Positions 43,361-52,621 are shown, numbered from the stretch's first letter. The stretch is DNA of 64,000 nucleotides from Candidatus Izemoplasma sp. (GCA_036172455.1 JAXKVY010000003.1:62001-126000); one strand, 5' to 3'. Notes: generated from the sequence alone by a model not told the origin. Translations and numbers: made by a program.

Positions 43361-43534
43361 GGGGGTTAAGTGTTACTGTTAAAACTTTAGCATATTTATA
43401 GGTCATAAGTCAATACATCATAACCAAATATAAGTTAAAAAGACTAATAGTTAATAAACTTAATTAAAATATATACAGTTTAATTTTTAGATTTCTTATG
43501 ATATTATGGTATAAAGATAGTAGGAGAGGATTTA

Positions 43535-44287
43535 ATGAAATTTGTTTCATGGAATGTTAATGGTCTAAGAGCCGCGATGAAAAAAGGATTTATGGATTTC
43601 TTTAAGGATATAGATGCAGATTTTTTTGCCATTCAAGAAACCAAAATGCAAGAAAACCAAAAATCATGGGAAATTGACGGATATCATGAGTATTGGAATG
43701 ATGCTGATCGGAAAGGATATAGTGGTACTTTAATTTATGCTAAACACAAACCAATCAGCGTGCAATATGGTTTAGATAATGGTGCATATAATGACGAAGG
43801 ACGTATAATTACACTTGAGTATGATAACTTTTATCTTGTGAACACTTATGTTCCTAATGCTAAACGTAAATTAGAACGTTTAGATTACAGACAAGACTAT
43901 GAAGATGCTGTTAGAGCATATTACCAAAAACTAGATCAAGAAAAACCTGTTATCTTATGTGGTGATCTAAATGTGGCACATAAAGAAATTGATTTAAAGA
44001 ATCATAAGACAAATAAAAAGAATGCTGGTTTTACGATTGAAGAAAGAACGAAGTTTGGTGAGTTATTAGATGCAGGATTTGTTGATACATTTCGCTATTT
44101 GCATCCAGAAACTGTGAAATACTCATGGTGGTCGTATATGTTCAATGCACGACAAAATAACGCAGGGTGGCGTATCGATTACTTTGTCGTGTCTGAACGG
44201 TTAATAAGTGCAATTGAAAAAGCTGAAATATTAAATGAAATCTATGGGAGTGATCATTGTCCTGTAACATTGGAATTATCTATTTAG
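43535..44287 (+). CDS. xth: Exodeoxyribonuclease III (AP endonuclease)
   Basis: A 250-residue EEP-fold nuclease for abasic-site repair. WNVNGLRAAMKKGF with the metal Asn at residue 7, IQETKMQ near 35, YVPNAKRKLERLDYR near 108, CGDLNVAHKEIDL near 148 and the C-terminal GSDHCPVTLEL are all catalytic motifs. Length equals the family. TAGGAGAGG precedes ATG 43535. The diguanylate cyclase gene follows after 28 bases. Confidence 0.95.
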   Translation: MKFVSWNVNGLRAAMKKGFMDFFKDIDADFFAIQETKMQENQKSWEIDGYHEYWNDADRKGYSGTLIYAKHKPISVQYGLDNGAYNDEGRIITLEYDNFYLVNTYVPNAKRKLERLDYRQDYEDAVRAYYQKLDQEKPVILCGDLNVAHKEIDLKNHKTNKKNAGFTIEERTKFGELLDAGFVDTFRYLHPETVKYSWWSYMFNARQNNAGWRIDYFVVSERLISAIEKAEILNEIYGSDHCPVTLELSI

Positions 44288-44315
44288 GTATGGCATAAAA
44301 ACTGAGGGTGGTAAA

Positions 44316-45299
44316 ATGAGAACGCGTGTTTATTTACGTGAAAAAGATCAGTTCAAGACTGCAAAGATTCATGACATTTTAGATGTACCTGAAGAAGATA
44401 TCACTGAAAAGTGGCAGAAAACGCTCGATTTATTGGTGAAAATCGCTAAGGTAAAAGCAGGCTTAATAATGAAAATCACACCAGAGAATATGAAAGTTTT
44501 TTTGAAGAGTCAGAATAAAGAAAATCCATATCATGAAGATGGTAAAGATCATTTAGGGCAAGGCCTTTATTGTGAAACTGTCATAGGAGACAATCGTCAA
44601 TTACATATTGACAATGCATTAAAGGATAAGAATTGGAAAGACAATCCAGATGTAAAACTTGATATGATATCCTATTATGGTCTTCCAATTAGATACCCTG
44701 ATGGATCATATTTTGGCACAATTTGTATTTTGGATAATACAAAGATTACTATGGACGATTATGTGGCTGAATGGATTCTATTGTCACGGGATATCATTGA
44801 AAAAGATTTGGTGATTATGACACAATATCAAACTTTGAAACATCAAGTGAATCATGACTTTTTAACAGAATTATCGAATCGCAAGAGACTATATGAGTTT
44901 TTAAATATTGTTGAAAGGGATTGTAAAAGAGACTTGTATCATTATGGTATCGCAATGATTGATATTAGACACTTTAAGCAAATTAATGATCAATACGGTC
45001 ATGATACCGGCGATAAAGTTTTAAAAAGAGTCGCTCAAGTGATGCAAAAAAGAGTAAGACAGAATGATTTATTGGCACGTTTTGGGGGAGATGAGTTCGT
45101 TCTTGTGGCTAAAGACATAATCGAGACGAACTTTTCTAAGTTATTGGATAGTTTAGAGAAAACGATTCAAAAAGATAGTGTATTAATGGACTATAACATA
45201 TCAATATCGATTGGATATGCTATGAGTTATGATCTCGATTGTGATTATGCAAATCTTTTGGCAAAAGCCGATGAACGGATGTATAAAAATAGAGAGTGA
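44316..45299 (+). CDS. GAF-GGDEF diguanylate cyclase
   Basis: A 327-residue cytosolic protein. A GAF-like sensor (about residues 20-160, GLYCETVIGDNRQLHIDNALKD) is followed by a GGDEF domain (about 175-327) with LTELSNRK, an intact FGGDEF active site near 265 and the inhibitory-site motif RQND placed as in RXXD-X4-GGDEF enzymes. Therefore active and product-inhibited c-di-GMP synthesis is expected. No EAL or PilZ partner is in the window. ATG 44316 follows GAGGGTGG. Confidence 0.92.
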   Translation: MRTRVYLREKDQFKTAKIHDILDVPEEDITEKWQKTLDLLVKIAKVKAGLIMKITPENMKVFLKSQNKENPYHEDGKDHLGQGLYCETVIGDNRQLHIDNALKDKNWKDNPDVKLDMISYYGLPIRYPDGSYFGTICILDNTKITMDDYVAEWILLSRDIIEKDLVIMTQYQTLKHQVNHDFLTELSNRKRLYEFLNIVERDCKRDLYHYGIAMIDIRHFKQINDQYGHDTGDKVLKRVAQVMQKRVRQNDLLARFGGDEFVLVAKDIIETNFSKLLDSLEKTIQKDSVLMDYNISISIGYAMSYDLDCDYANLLAKADERMYKNRE

Positions 45300-45305
45300 A
45301 TTTTT

Positions 45306-45334
45306 ACAGGTGTCTTTAAAAAGGCACCTTTTTG
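45306..45334 (+). terminator. Intrinsic terminator
   Basis: AGGTGTC-TTTAAAAA-GGCACCT with one G-U pair, then Ts. Confidence 0.8.
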
Positions 45335-45395
45335 TATTGAAAAAAAAGGGTAAGTGTATTAGACTAGAGAGTGAGTTTGAAAAAGGAGTCGAATC

Positions 45396-45959
45396 ATGGT
45401 AAAAACATTTAGAGCAAGCATTTATTTTAAATTATACATCGTCTTTTTACGTATCGGATTGTTTACTATTGGTGGTGGCTATGCAATGTTACCGATGTTA
45501 AGGAAAGAAGTCGTTAATAAATACGGTTGGGCAACGGATGAAGAAATGCTCGACTATTTCGCGATTGGTCAAAGCACACCAGGTATTATTGCCATCAATA
45601 CAGCAACATTTATTGGTTATAAGAAAGCCGGTATCTTTGGTGCCTTTGCCGCAACACTAGGCATGGTCACCCCGTCATGGGTAATCATTATTTCAATCGC
45701 TAAGTTTTTTGAAGCTTTTAGCAGTAACCCATTTGTTGAATCAGCATTTGCTGGGGTCAGAGTGGTTGTTGTAGTTCTTATCTTAAACGCCGTGATCAAA
45801 ATGGGTAAAAAATCTATCACAAATTGGATTACAGCATTAATAGGTATTTTGGCATTCTCATTGGTTATGTTTTTGAGTATTTCACCAGTATACATCGTTA
45901 TAGGATCAGGTATTATTGGTGTATTACTATATACATTTAAAATTGGAGGTGTCGAATAA
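45396..45959 (+). CDS. chrA: ChrA-family transporter, first half-subunit
   Basis: A 187-residue single-domain chromate transporter (CHR family). FLRIGLFTIGGGYAMLP at residue 18 and FAIGQSTPGIIAINTATFIGYKKAG near 55 are the defining motifs. It overlaps the second half-subunit by one base (TAATG), so the two halves, which are fused in long ChrA proteins, act as a heterodimer. Chromate or another anion may be the natural substrate. Confidence 0.9.
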   Translation: MVKTFRASIYFKLYIVFLRIGLFTIGGGYAMLPMLRKEVVNKYGWATDEEMLDYFAIGQSTPGIIAINTATFIGYKKAGIFGAFAATLGMVTPSWVIIISIAKFFEAFSSNPFVESAFAGVRVVVVVLILNAVIKMGKKSITNWITALIGILAFSLVMFLSISPVYIVIGSGIIGVLLYTFKIGGVE

Positions 45960-46519
45960 TGGCCCTCTTAAGATTGTTTTTAATATTTTTTAAAGTCGGA
46001 TTATTTACAGTTGGTGGCGGTCTAGCAGCTATTCCTTTATTACAAGCGGAAGTGTTAGAACGTGGATGGCTTACACAAACACAGTTTACTGATATGATTG
46101 CTGTTAGTGAATCTACCCCAGGTCCTATTGGCGTAAATATTAGTACTTATGTTGGTTACTCACAATTTGGTATTATCGGTAGTATTATTGCAACATTTGG
46201 TATTGTTTTGCCAAGTATGATGATTATTATGCTAATTGCAAAATATGTGTTGCATTATCGTGATAGTCATTTAGTTAGTGGCATTTTTACAGGATTAAGA
46301 CCGGCTGTTACCGGATTAATTTTAGCCGCAGCAGGGAGTATCGCGATGGTGACACTGATTGATATTGATGCATTTAAAGCATCACGTAATATTTTAGATT
46401 TGATATCAATAAAAGCTTGGATTTTATTTTTTATCTTCTTATTTGCCACAAATAAATGGAAACACCACCCAATATTTTACATTATTATCGCAGGTGTTAT
46501 TGGAATCTTTATTTTCTAA
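45959..46519 (+). CDS. chrA: ChrA-family transporter, second half-subunit
   Basis: A 186-residue CHR-domain protein. FFKVGLFTVGGGLAAIPLLQ and VSESTPGPIGVNISTYVGY mirror the first half with the opposite membrane orientation expected for an inverted repeat. About six hydrophobic segments. Co-translated with its partner through TAATG. Confidence 0.9.
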   Translation: MALLRLFLIFFKVGLFTVGGGLAAIPLLQAEVLERGWLTQTQFTDMIAVSESTPGPIGVNISTYVGYSQFGIIGSIIATFGIVLPSMMIIMLIAKYVLHYRDSHLVSGIFTGLRPAVTGLILAAAGSIAMVTLIDIDAFKASRNILDLISIKAWILFFIFLFATNKWKHHPIFYIIIAGVIGIFIF

Positions 46520-46569
46520 TTGTAAAAAATGTGTTAAACTATAAATAAGAATGTTTGAGGAGGAAAAAT

Positions 46570-46863
46570 ATGTATTGGAAATTCCCATTAGGAAAATGGT
46601 TCGCCCCACGTAAAGATGGGCTTTACATTGTGAAAATGCAAGGAAGAGTCAAATACATCGGTATAGCCTTTAAGAATCAAACAGGACGAAATATTAAACA
46701 AGACGTGAAGTATCATTTTAATCATGAAAACACGGATGCAGACTTTATGTATACCTTCCGTCAGTTATGTAGTGTTAAAACGATTCCGATGGACAGTTAC
46801 GAAGCTGCAGAAGTTGAACAACAACGTTTAAAAGAGACGTATCAGAAACATTTAGTTAAATAA
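46570..46863 (+). CDS. Small protein, possibly GIY-YIG-like
   Basis: A 97-residue protein behind GGAGGAAA (ATG 46570; the TTG at 46555 is inside the SD). DGLYIVKMQGRVKYIGIA, residues 13-30, has the spacing of GIY...YIG strands, and NQTGRNIKQDV follows where a catalytic arginine is expected. The later EAAEVEQQRLKE helix could contain the metal glutamate. This would be a minimal GIY-YIG nuclease or an inactive relative; the assignment is tentative. A terminator follows. Confidence 0.5.
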   Translation: MYWKFPLGKWFAPRKDGLYIVKMQGRVKYIGIAFKNQTGRNIKQDVKYHFNHENTDADFMYTFRQLCSVKTIPMDSYEAAEVEQQRLKETYQKHLVK

Positions 46864-46867
46864 GAAA

Positions 46868-46901
46868 GAAACACAGCTGCATATTTGCAACTGTGTTTTT
46901 A
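46868..46901 (+). terminator. Intrinsic terminator
   Basis: AAACACAGCTGCA-TATT-TGCAACTGTGTTT with one mismatch, then Ts. Confidence 0.8.
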
Positions 46902-46914
46902 AGAGGTGAGCGAC

Positions 46915-48099
46915 ATGTTGCTGAGTTTAGCCCTTATTTTTACACTCGGTTTAATTTTAGCAGAAGGTTTTAAAAAACTGCATTTACCACATTTTATTGG
47001 TATGATCGTTACAGGTGCAATCTTAGGGCCCTATGCATTTGACCTGATTGATGACAGTATTTTAAATATTTCAAGTGAACTGAGACAAATCGCTTTAATC
47101 GTTATATTAGTGCGGGCAGGACTGAATCTTGATCTTCAAGATTTAAAGAAAATTGGCAGGCCTGCTATTTTACTATCTTTTATACCTGCTACACTCGAAA
47201 TTATTGCCATTATGATATGGGGTCCATTATTATTTGGACTTACCTATCTTGAGGCGGCCTTTTTAGCAACGATTCTTGCTGCGGTATCACCTGCCGTAAT
47301 CGTTCCTAAAATGATTCACTTAATGGAGATGGGCTATGGAAAAGCAAAACGGATTCCTCATATGATCATGGCTAGTGCTAGTGTTGATGATATCTATGTT
47401 ATTGTTTTATTTAGTATCGTTGTTAAGATGTATCAAACAGGACATGTCGGATTAACGAATATCTTTCAAATACCACTTGCCATCCTCTTCGGTATTCTCA
47501 TCGGAGTAGTTTCGGGTGTCATGCTATCAAAACTTTTTGCGATATTACGAGTCCGTGATACGATTAAGGTGTTACTTGTATTGGCCTGTGCGTTTTTCAT
47601 TATTACACTTGAAAATGTCTTGCAAGGTACCATCTCAATGAGTGGGCTTTTAGCTGTAATGGTTCTTGGGATAACCTTTTTAAATCAATCTAAAGAACGG
47701 GCTCTTCGATTGCAAATTAAATTATCAAAAGTATGGGTCTTCGCAGAACTTGTTCTATTTGTGCTTGTTGGTGCAGCGGTTAATTTATCTTTAGCGTTTT
47801 CTGCAGGATTGCTTGCCATTGTGTTACTTGTGTTTAGTTTGATGTCACGACTTCTTGGTGTTGGAATTGCCCTAACCCACACCGACTTGAATTATGAAGA
47901 ACGATTATTTAGTGGTATTGCCTTTTTGCCAAAAGCGACAGTTCAGGCTGCCATCGGCGCAATTCCTTTATCTTTAGGCGTTCCCAATGGTGATCTTATT
48001 TTAGCGATTGCGGTATTGAGTATAATCATCACAGCGCCTCTTGGTGCGTTGGGTATTGATATAACGAAAGATAGTCTCTTACAAAAAAAGAACATCTAA
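46915..48099 (+). CDS. Cation:proton antiporter (CPA family)
   Basis: A 394-residue protein with about 12 helices. LPHFIGMIVTGAILGP near residue 25, RAGLNLDL near 70, LAAVSPAVIVPKMIHLM near 125, ASASVDDIYVIVLFS near 160 (the DD ion-binding pair region) and the late FLPKATVQAAIGAIPL are Na+/H+ exchanger features. There is no C-terminal TrkA domain. ATG 46915 follows AGAGGTGAG. Role: sodium or potassium and pH homeostasis. Confidence 0.9.
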   Translation: MLLSLALIFTLGLILAEGFKKLHLPHFIGMIVTGAILGPYAFDLIDDSILNISSELRQIALIVILVRAGLNLDLQDLKKIGRPAILLSFIPATLEIIAIMIWGPLLFGLTYLEAAFLATILAAVSPAVIVPKMIHLMEMGYGKAKRIPHMIMASASVDDIYVIVLFSIVVKMYQTGHVGLTNIFQIPLAILFGILIGVVSGVMLSKLFAILRVRDTIKVLLVLACAFFIITLENVLQGTISMSGLLAVMVLGITFLNQSKERALRLQIKLSKVWVFAELVLFVLVGAAVNLSLAFSAGLLAIVLLVFSLMSRLLGVGIALTHTDLNYEERLFSGIAFLPKATVQAAIGAIPLSLGVPNGDLILAIAVLSIIITAPLGALGIDITKDSLLQKKNI

Positions 48100-48122
48100 A
48101 CGATTACCGTTTAGATGTTTTT
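48088..48122. terminator. Bidirectional terminator
   Basis: AACATCTAAACG-ATTAC-CGTTTAGATGTT with A and T tracts between convergent genes. Confidence 0.92.
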
Positions 48123-48126
48123 AATG

Positions 48127-49038
48127 TTACGCTATAATAAACCGTTTGTTCGTTAATTCTTCACTCTTAAGCCAAAGTTTTTTAGCGTCAACTTCATTAT
48201 AAGCTTTTTTTCGAGGCTTCACTTTGACAGGGTCGCCTTTGATTTCTAATAAACCAGAAGGCCCGTAATAGTCTCCACTTTCAGCGTTAGGATCTAATAA
48301 TGCTCGTAAAGTAGGGAGTGCGCCACGATCCGCAGATTGACTAAATAGGTTGAACAGTTTTGAGAAGAAACCATGAACATCTCGGGTTAGTTTTGTTTTG
48401 GCACCACCTGGATGTGCGGCTAATACTTTAATATCTATTCCCTGGTTACGTAATCGCCGGTCTAACTCAAATGTAAAGAGTAGATTTGATAATTTTGATC
48501 GTCCATAACTTTTGTATTTATTATAAGAACCTTCTTTTTCAAATAAGTAGTTATCAAAATTCATCTTGCCAAATTTATGTGCCATAGAACTCACGTTAAC
48601 AATACGACTATTATCAGTATCGTTAAGCGCATCAAATAATAGGTTGGTTAATAAAAAGTGACCTAAATGATTGATGCCATTTTGATACTCAAATCCATCA
48701 TCCGTTTTTCGATAAGGTGTAAACATTACACCAGCGTTATTAACAAGTCCATTTAATGCGTTGTATTTGTCCTTGTATAGTTTCGCAAAATTATGGATAG
48801 AATCCATATTTGCTAAGTCTAATAAAATAATATTAATTGATCCGTCAGGATAGTCCTCTAAAATACTTTTTTTTGCGTCTTCTGCACGTTCTTTATTACG
48901 GGAAGCCATGATTACTGTCGCATCTAATGATACTAAAGCTTTGACCGTTTCATAGCCAATACCTGAGTTTCCTCCAGTAACAATATAGATTTGTCCTTTA
49001 AGTGAATCAATTGTTGATAATGTCCATTTCTTTGCCAT
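48127..49038 (-). CDS. Short-chain dehydrogenase/reductase (retinol-dehydrogenase-like)
   Basis: A 303-residue SDR. TGGNSGIGYETVK near residue 20, NNAGVMFTPY near 97, VNVSSMAHKFG near 150 and catalytic YGRSKLSN near 175 are intact. Extended length and LAAHPGGAKTKL after the active site match the RDH/WWOX-like subgroup. Substrate unknown. Monocistronic. Confidence 0.88.
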   Translation of the reverse strand: MAKKWTLSTIDSLKGQIYIVTGGNSGIGYETVKALVSLDATVIMASRNKERAEDAKKSILEDYPDGSINIILLDLANMDSIHNFAKLYKDKYNALNGLVNNAGVMFTPYRKTDDGFEYQNGINHLGHFLLTNLLFDALNDTDNSRIVNVSSMAHKFGKMNFDNYLFEKEGSYNKYKSYGRSKLSNLLFTFELDRRLRNQGIDIKVLAAHPGGAKTKLTRDVHGFFSKLFNLFSQSADRGALPTLRALLDPNAESGDYYGPSGLLEIKGDPVKVKPRKKAYNEVDAKKLWLKSEELTNKRFIIA

Positions 49039-49136
49039 ATGTATACACCTCTTTTAATAATTATAACAAAAAATTGAAATATATTTACTTATTTACTTAA
49101 AAATATAATATTTAGTATAATGAAAGTGGTGATACT

Positions 49137-49640
49137 ATGACAAATATAAGCAATAAACAGAATTCAACAATAAGATGTCGGTTATTCAATATGGATGATT
49201 TTAACGCCTTACAAGCGATTTACAGTAATGAAGATGTTTGTAAGTACTTACCTGTAAAAGGGGTTGTACTGGATGATAAAATTTATACGATTCTCACGCG
49301 ATATGCAGATACGTTGTTGTATCCAAATGAGGGAATTGTATATGCCGTTACATTGCATGGGATCATCATTGGTTATACCGGCCTGAAATATGTAAAAGCG
49401 TATGAGCAGTATGAAATATATTATGGATTACATCCAGATTACTGGGGTAAAGGATATGCGACACAAGCGGCCTTACTGATGAAAAAAGAGGCCATAAAAA
49501 AAGGATACACCGAAGTGGTTGCTTTTGCACATATTGAAAATAAGGCGAGCCAACGGATATTAGAAAAGATTGGTTATCATAAAGTTGAGCAAATTTCCTT
49601 GTGGAAGCTACCATTATATCGCTATTATATGGCTTTGTAA
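49137..49640 (+). CDS. GNAT-family N-acetyltransferase
   Basis: A 167-residue RimJ/RimL-type acetyltransferase. LHPDYWGKGYATQAALLMKKEA near residue 98-118 is the acetyl-CoA loop and helix, and NKASQRILEKIGYHKVEQ near 140 the C-terminal signature. The region around residue 20 (FNALQAIYSNEDVCKYL) matches ribosomal-protein or amino-acid acetylating members. The start at 49137 has GTGGTGAT. Confidence 0.9.
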   Translation: MTNISNKQNSTIRCRLFNMDDFNALQAIYSNEDVCKYLPVKGVVLDDKIYTILTRYADTLLYPNEGIVYAVTLHGIIIGYTGLKYVKAYEQYEIYYGLHPDYWGKGYATQAALLMKKEAIKKGYTEVVAFAHIENKASQRILEKIGYHKVEQISLWKLPLYRYYMAL

Positions 49641-49662
49641 AATAATTTTGCAAAAAATATTT

Positions 49663-49689
49663 TTGAAAACGGTTTCTATATGATATTAT
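49663..49689 (+). promoter_or_regulatory. CcpA cre-like site overlapping the pfp promoter
   Basis: TTGAAAACGGTTTCT (49663-49677) fits the cre consensus WTGNAANCGNWNNCW at every position. Its first six bases may serve as a -35, with TATTAT at 49684-49689 as the -10, although the 15-base spacer is short. Confidence 0.65.
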
Positions 49690-49723
49690 GGTAATGTAGA
49701 GTTTTTTTAGGAGTGAGAAAAAA

Positions 49724-50959
49724 ATGGCAAAAAAATTAAAAGGGAATCTACTGTATGGCCAATCAGGAGGACCTACAAGCGTTATTAATGCATCAGCTTA
49801 TGGGGTTATCACTGAGGCGATGAAACATGAAGATATTATTGAAGATGTCTATGTCATGAAACATGGTATCAAGGGGGCTTTAACTGAAGATTTTTTTCAT
49901 ATGGGATCACAAGACACAGATCACATTGAACTGTTAAAACATACCCCAGGATCGGCCTTTGGATCTGTTAGATACAAAATGAAGGCATTTAGAGAAGATG
50001 AAACAGACTATATTCGCTTATTGTATATCTTTAAAAAGTATAACATTCGGTATTTCTTATTTAATGGTGGCAATGACTCAATGGACACCTGTTATAAGAT
50101 TGCTGACTACATGAAACATGTTGACTATGATGTTAGAGTCATTGGTATACCAAAAACGATTGATAATGATTTACCATTTACAGATCATACCCCTGGCTTC
50201 GGTAGTGCTGCTAAATATGTTGCAAATACGATTCAAGAGGTTAGTTATGATATGTTAGCTTATCCGAAAGGAAAAGTAACCATCGTTGAAATTATGGGTC
50301 GTCACGCTGGGTGGTTAACCGCATCAGCAAGCCTTGCATCACTTAGTGGATTTGGCCCTGATTTAATTTATTTACCAGAGGTACCATTCTCGATTGAGAA
50401 ATTCAAACAAGATGTACGACGTGTCTATGGTGAAAAACAACAATGTCTCATCGCAGTGAGTGAAGGGCTATCAAATGAAGAGGGTATTTTAATTGGTAGT
50501 AGTAGCGGTTTGAAAGATGCCTTCGGTCACTTTCAACTAGGTGGCGTATCCTCAAAGCTATCCAATATCTTAAATAGTGAATTAAGAATTAAATCACGTA
50601 CCATAGAACTCGGGACTACACAACGAGCTGGGTCACATATTCAAAGTCTTACTGATGTTGAAGAAGCTATTGGTGTTGGTAAGAAAGCTGTAGAATATGC
50701 TCTTAAAGGGAAACATGGCATCATGGTTACAATAGAGCGTGTCAATAGTGATCCCTATGAAATCAAATACAGTGAACATCAACTCAGTGATATTGCCAAT
50801 ATTGAACGAACCATTCCACCAACAATGATTAATGAAGATGGCAACGGCATTACTGAGGAGTATATCAAATATGCCTTACCTCTAATTTCTGGTGAAAATC
50901 CACCAAAATATAAGGATGGGCTACAACAATTTGCTAAAATGAGAATTGAGACTGACTAA
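49724..50959 (+). CDS. pfp: Pyrophosphate-dependent 6-phosphofructokinase
   Basis: A 411-residue phosphofructokinase. GQSGGPTSVINASAYG at residue 12, GGNDSMDTCYK near 110 and PKTIDNDLPFTDHTPGFGSAAKY near 150 define the site; the lysine in PKTIDND and lack of the ATP-type PGTIDND indicate PPi as donor. MGRHAGWLTASA is also present. Using PPi saves ATP and works reversibly. AGGAGTG precedes ATG 49724, and a cre-like site in the promoter suggests carbon catabolite control. Confidence 0.9.
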   Translation: MAKKLKGNLLYGQSGGPTSVINASAYGVITEAMKHEDIIEDVYVMKHGIKGALTEDFFHMGSQDTDHIELLKHTPGSAFGSVRYKMKAFREDETDYIRLLYIFKKYNIRYFLFNGGNDSMDTCYKIADYMKHVDYDVRVIGIPKTIDNDLPFTDHTPGFGSAAKYVANTIQEVSYDMLAYPKGKVTIVEIMGRHAGWLTASASLASLSGFGPDLIYLPEVPFSIEKFKQDVRRVYGEKQQCLIAVSEGLSNEEGILIGSSSGLKDAFGHFQLGGVSSKLSNILNSELRIKSRTIELGTTQRAGSHIQSLTDVEEAIGVGKKAVEYALKGKHGIMVTIERVNSDPYEIKYSEHQLSDIANIERTIPPTMINEDGNGITEEYIKYALPLISGENPPKYKDGLQQFAKMRIETD

Positions 50960-50961
50960 AA

Positions 50962-51000
50962 AAAGTCCGCTTGCAGACCTGCAAGTGGACTTATTCTTTT
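50962..51000. terminator. Bidirectional terminator
   Basis: AAGTCCGCTTGCAG-ACC-TGCAAGTGGACTT with one internal mismatch, flanked by A and T tracts. Confidence 0.85.
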
Positions 51001-51269
51001 TTAAGTAAATCTTCATACTTAGGATTATCAATCATCTTTCGAGCGGCATATGAACATAGTGGCACAATGGTTAAATCTTTTTCGCGTGCCATATCAATAA
51101 CCTTGTTTAATAGTTTACCCGCGATACCTTGTCCTCTTAGTTCAGGTGACACAAATGTGTGATTAATGATGATAACACTTGGTTCGGAATATTTAAATGT
51201 AATCTCTGCGATAGCTTCTTGTTCATTATCGCCAATGTAGAATCTGTTACCTCCTGTTTTAATGTCCAT
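50991..51269 (-). CDS. Small GNAT acetyltransferase (YjdJ/GNAT_acetyltr-like)
   Basis: A 92-residue protein. HTFVSPELRGQGIAGKLLNKVID near residue 38-58 is the acetyl-CoA site, and LTIVPLCSYAARKMIDNP near 70-85 is typical of the short YidJ/YjdJ-type family. The acceptor is unknown. AGGAGGTAATT precedes the start. It converges on pfp. Confidence 0.88.
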   Translation of the reverse strand: MDIKTGGNRFYIGDNEQEAIAEITFKYSEPSVIIINHTFVSPELRGQGIAGKLLNKVIDMAREKDLTIVPLCSYAARKMIDNPKYEDLLKKE

Positions 51270-51367
51270 AGAATTACCTCCTACTTATAGTATACTAAAA
51301 AAACCCATTTTCACAAACACTTTGTTTATGATATAATTGAAAAAGAATATGTCGAAGGAGTATTAAT

Positions 51368-52072
51368 ATGAGTGGAGTCTTAGTAAACGTCTTTGCTATT
51401 ATATTTGGTGGTAGTATTGGACTAATCCTTAATCGGGGATTAAATGAACGTGTTAAAAAAGTTATTATGCAAGGAGTAGGGTTAAGTGTTATCATTATTG
51501 GTATTGCTGGTGCGTTAACTATTAAAAGTCCTATTTTAATGGTGGTGAGCCTTGTTGTAGGAGGACTGATTGGTTCATTGATTCAAATTGAGAGTCGATT
51601 GGATCGATTAGGTAAACGGATTGAACGCACATTTAAAAATGACAATAATGGATTTGCAAAAGGGTTTGTGTGGGCAACGCTCATTTATTGTGTCGGTGCT
51701 ATGGCCATTGTTGGTAGTTTAGAAGCTGGGTTAAATGGTGATAATACAACCCTTTATATTAAAGCTATTCTTGATGGTGTGACAGCAATTATCTTTGCGG
51801 CGACACTAGGCTTTGGGGTTATTTTTTCAAGTATATCAGTCTTCATTTATCAAGGGGCTATTGTATTATTAGGGTATCAAATAGAACCCTATTTAACGGA
51901 ACACTTAATTAATGAAGTAAGTGCTATTGGAAGTGTTTTAATTATGGCTATTGGTATTAATATTTTAGAGATTAAACATATCCATGTGGGAGATCTATTA
52001 CCGGCGATTATAATCCCCGCCATCTATTTTTTGGCTCTCAATGTCTATGCGTTTGTGATAGGAGTGTTATAG
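51368..52072 (+). CDS. DUF554 membrane protein
   Basis: A 234-residue protein with seven hydrophobic segments. VNVFAIIFGGSIGLILNRG at the N terminus, VGLSVIIIGIAGAL near 45 and FVWATLIYCVGAMAIVGSLEAGLNGD near 100 identify DUF554 (YdfK/YqgA-like). A transport role is suspected but unproven. The first Nudix gene begins 7 bases after its stop. Confidence 0.88.
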   Translation: MSGVLVNVFAIIFGGSIGLILNRGLNERVKKVIMQGVGLSVIIIGIAGALTIKSPILMVVSLVVGGLIGSLIQIESRLDRLGKRIERTFKNDNNGFAKGFVWATLIYCVGAMAIVGSLEAGLNGDNTTLYIKAILDGVTAIIFAATLGFGVIFSSISVFIYQGAIVLLGYQIEPYLTEHLINEVSAIGSVLIMAIGINILEIKHIHVGDLLPAIIIPAIYFLALNVYAFVIGVL

Positions 52073-52078
52073 GTCATC

Positions 52079-52621
52079 ATGAAAGAGAAGAAACTATCTA
52101 GCAAAAAGGTTTATGACTGTTTTTTTATGACAGTATATGAAGATGAAGTGTTGCTCGAAAATGGCAAACAAACAAAGCGTATCTACATTACCCATGAAGG
52201 CGCTGCGGCCGTACTCCCAATTACGAAAGATGGACAGTTAGTCTTGATAAAACAATATCGCTATCCGATACATCAAGAAATAATTGAAGTACCCGCAGGT
52301 AAAAAAGATGACCCAGATGAGTCGGGACAAACATGTGTCAAACGGGAACTAGAAGAAGAAACAGGCTATCAATCCACCTCACTTGAATATATTGGCACCA
52401 CACATAACTGTGTCGGATATTCCAATGAGGCGATTGAACTCTTTATTGCACGAGATTGTTATCCTGTTGAGAATCCTTTAAAGGGTGATGACGATGAACA
52501 AATAGAAGTGATGGTCGTATCACCACAGAAAGCTAAGATGTTATTAGAAAAGGGCACAATCACAGATGCCAAAACACTCGTTCTTTTACAACATTATTTT
52601 CACAAGGAAAGGATAGAATGA
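52079..52621 (+). CDS. Nudix hydrolase, ADP-ribose pyrophosphatase type
   Basis: A 180-residue enzyme. The Nudix box GKKDDPDESGQTCVKRELEEETGY near residue 75-98 is complete (GX5EX7REUXEEXGU, with D in the GX5E position spacing to note), and YRYPIHQEIIEVPAG before it is the ADP-ribose-family N-terminal strand. It hydrolyses ADP-ribose to AMP and ribose 5-phosphate. It overlaps the second Nudix gene by 4 bases. Confidence 0.88.
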   Translation: MKEKKLSSKKVYDCFFMTVYEDEVLLENGKQTKRIYITHEGAAAVLPITKDGQLVLIKQYRYPIHQEIIEVPAGKKDDPDESGQTCVKRELEEETGYQSTSLEYIGTTHNCVGYSNEAIELFIARDCYPVENPLKGDDDEQIEVMVVSPQKAKMLLEKGTITDAKTLVLLQHYFHKERIE

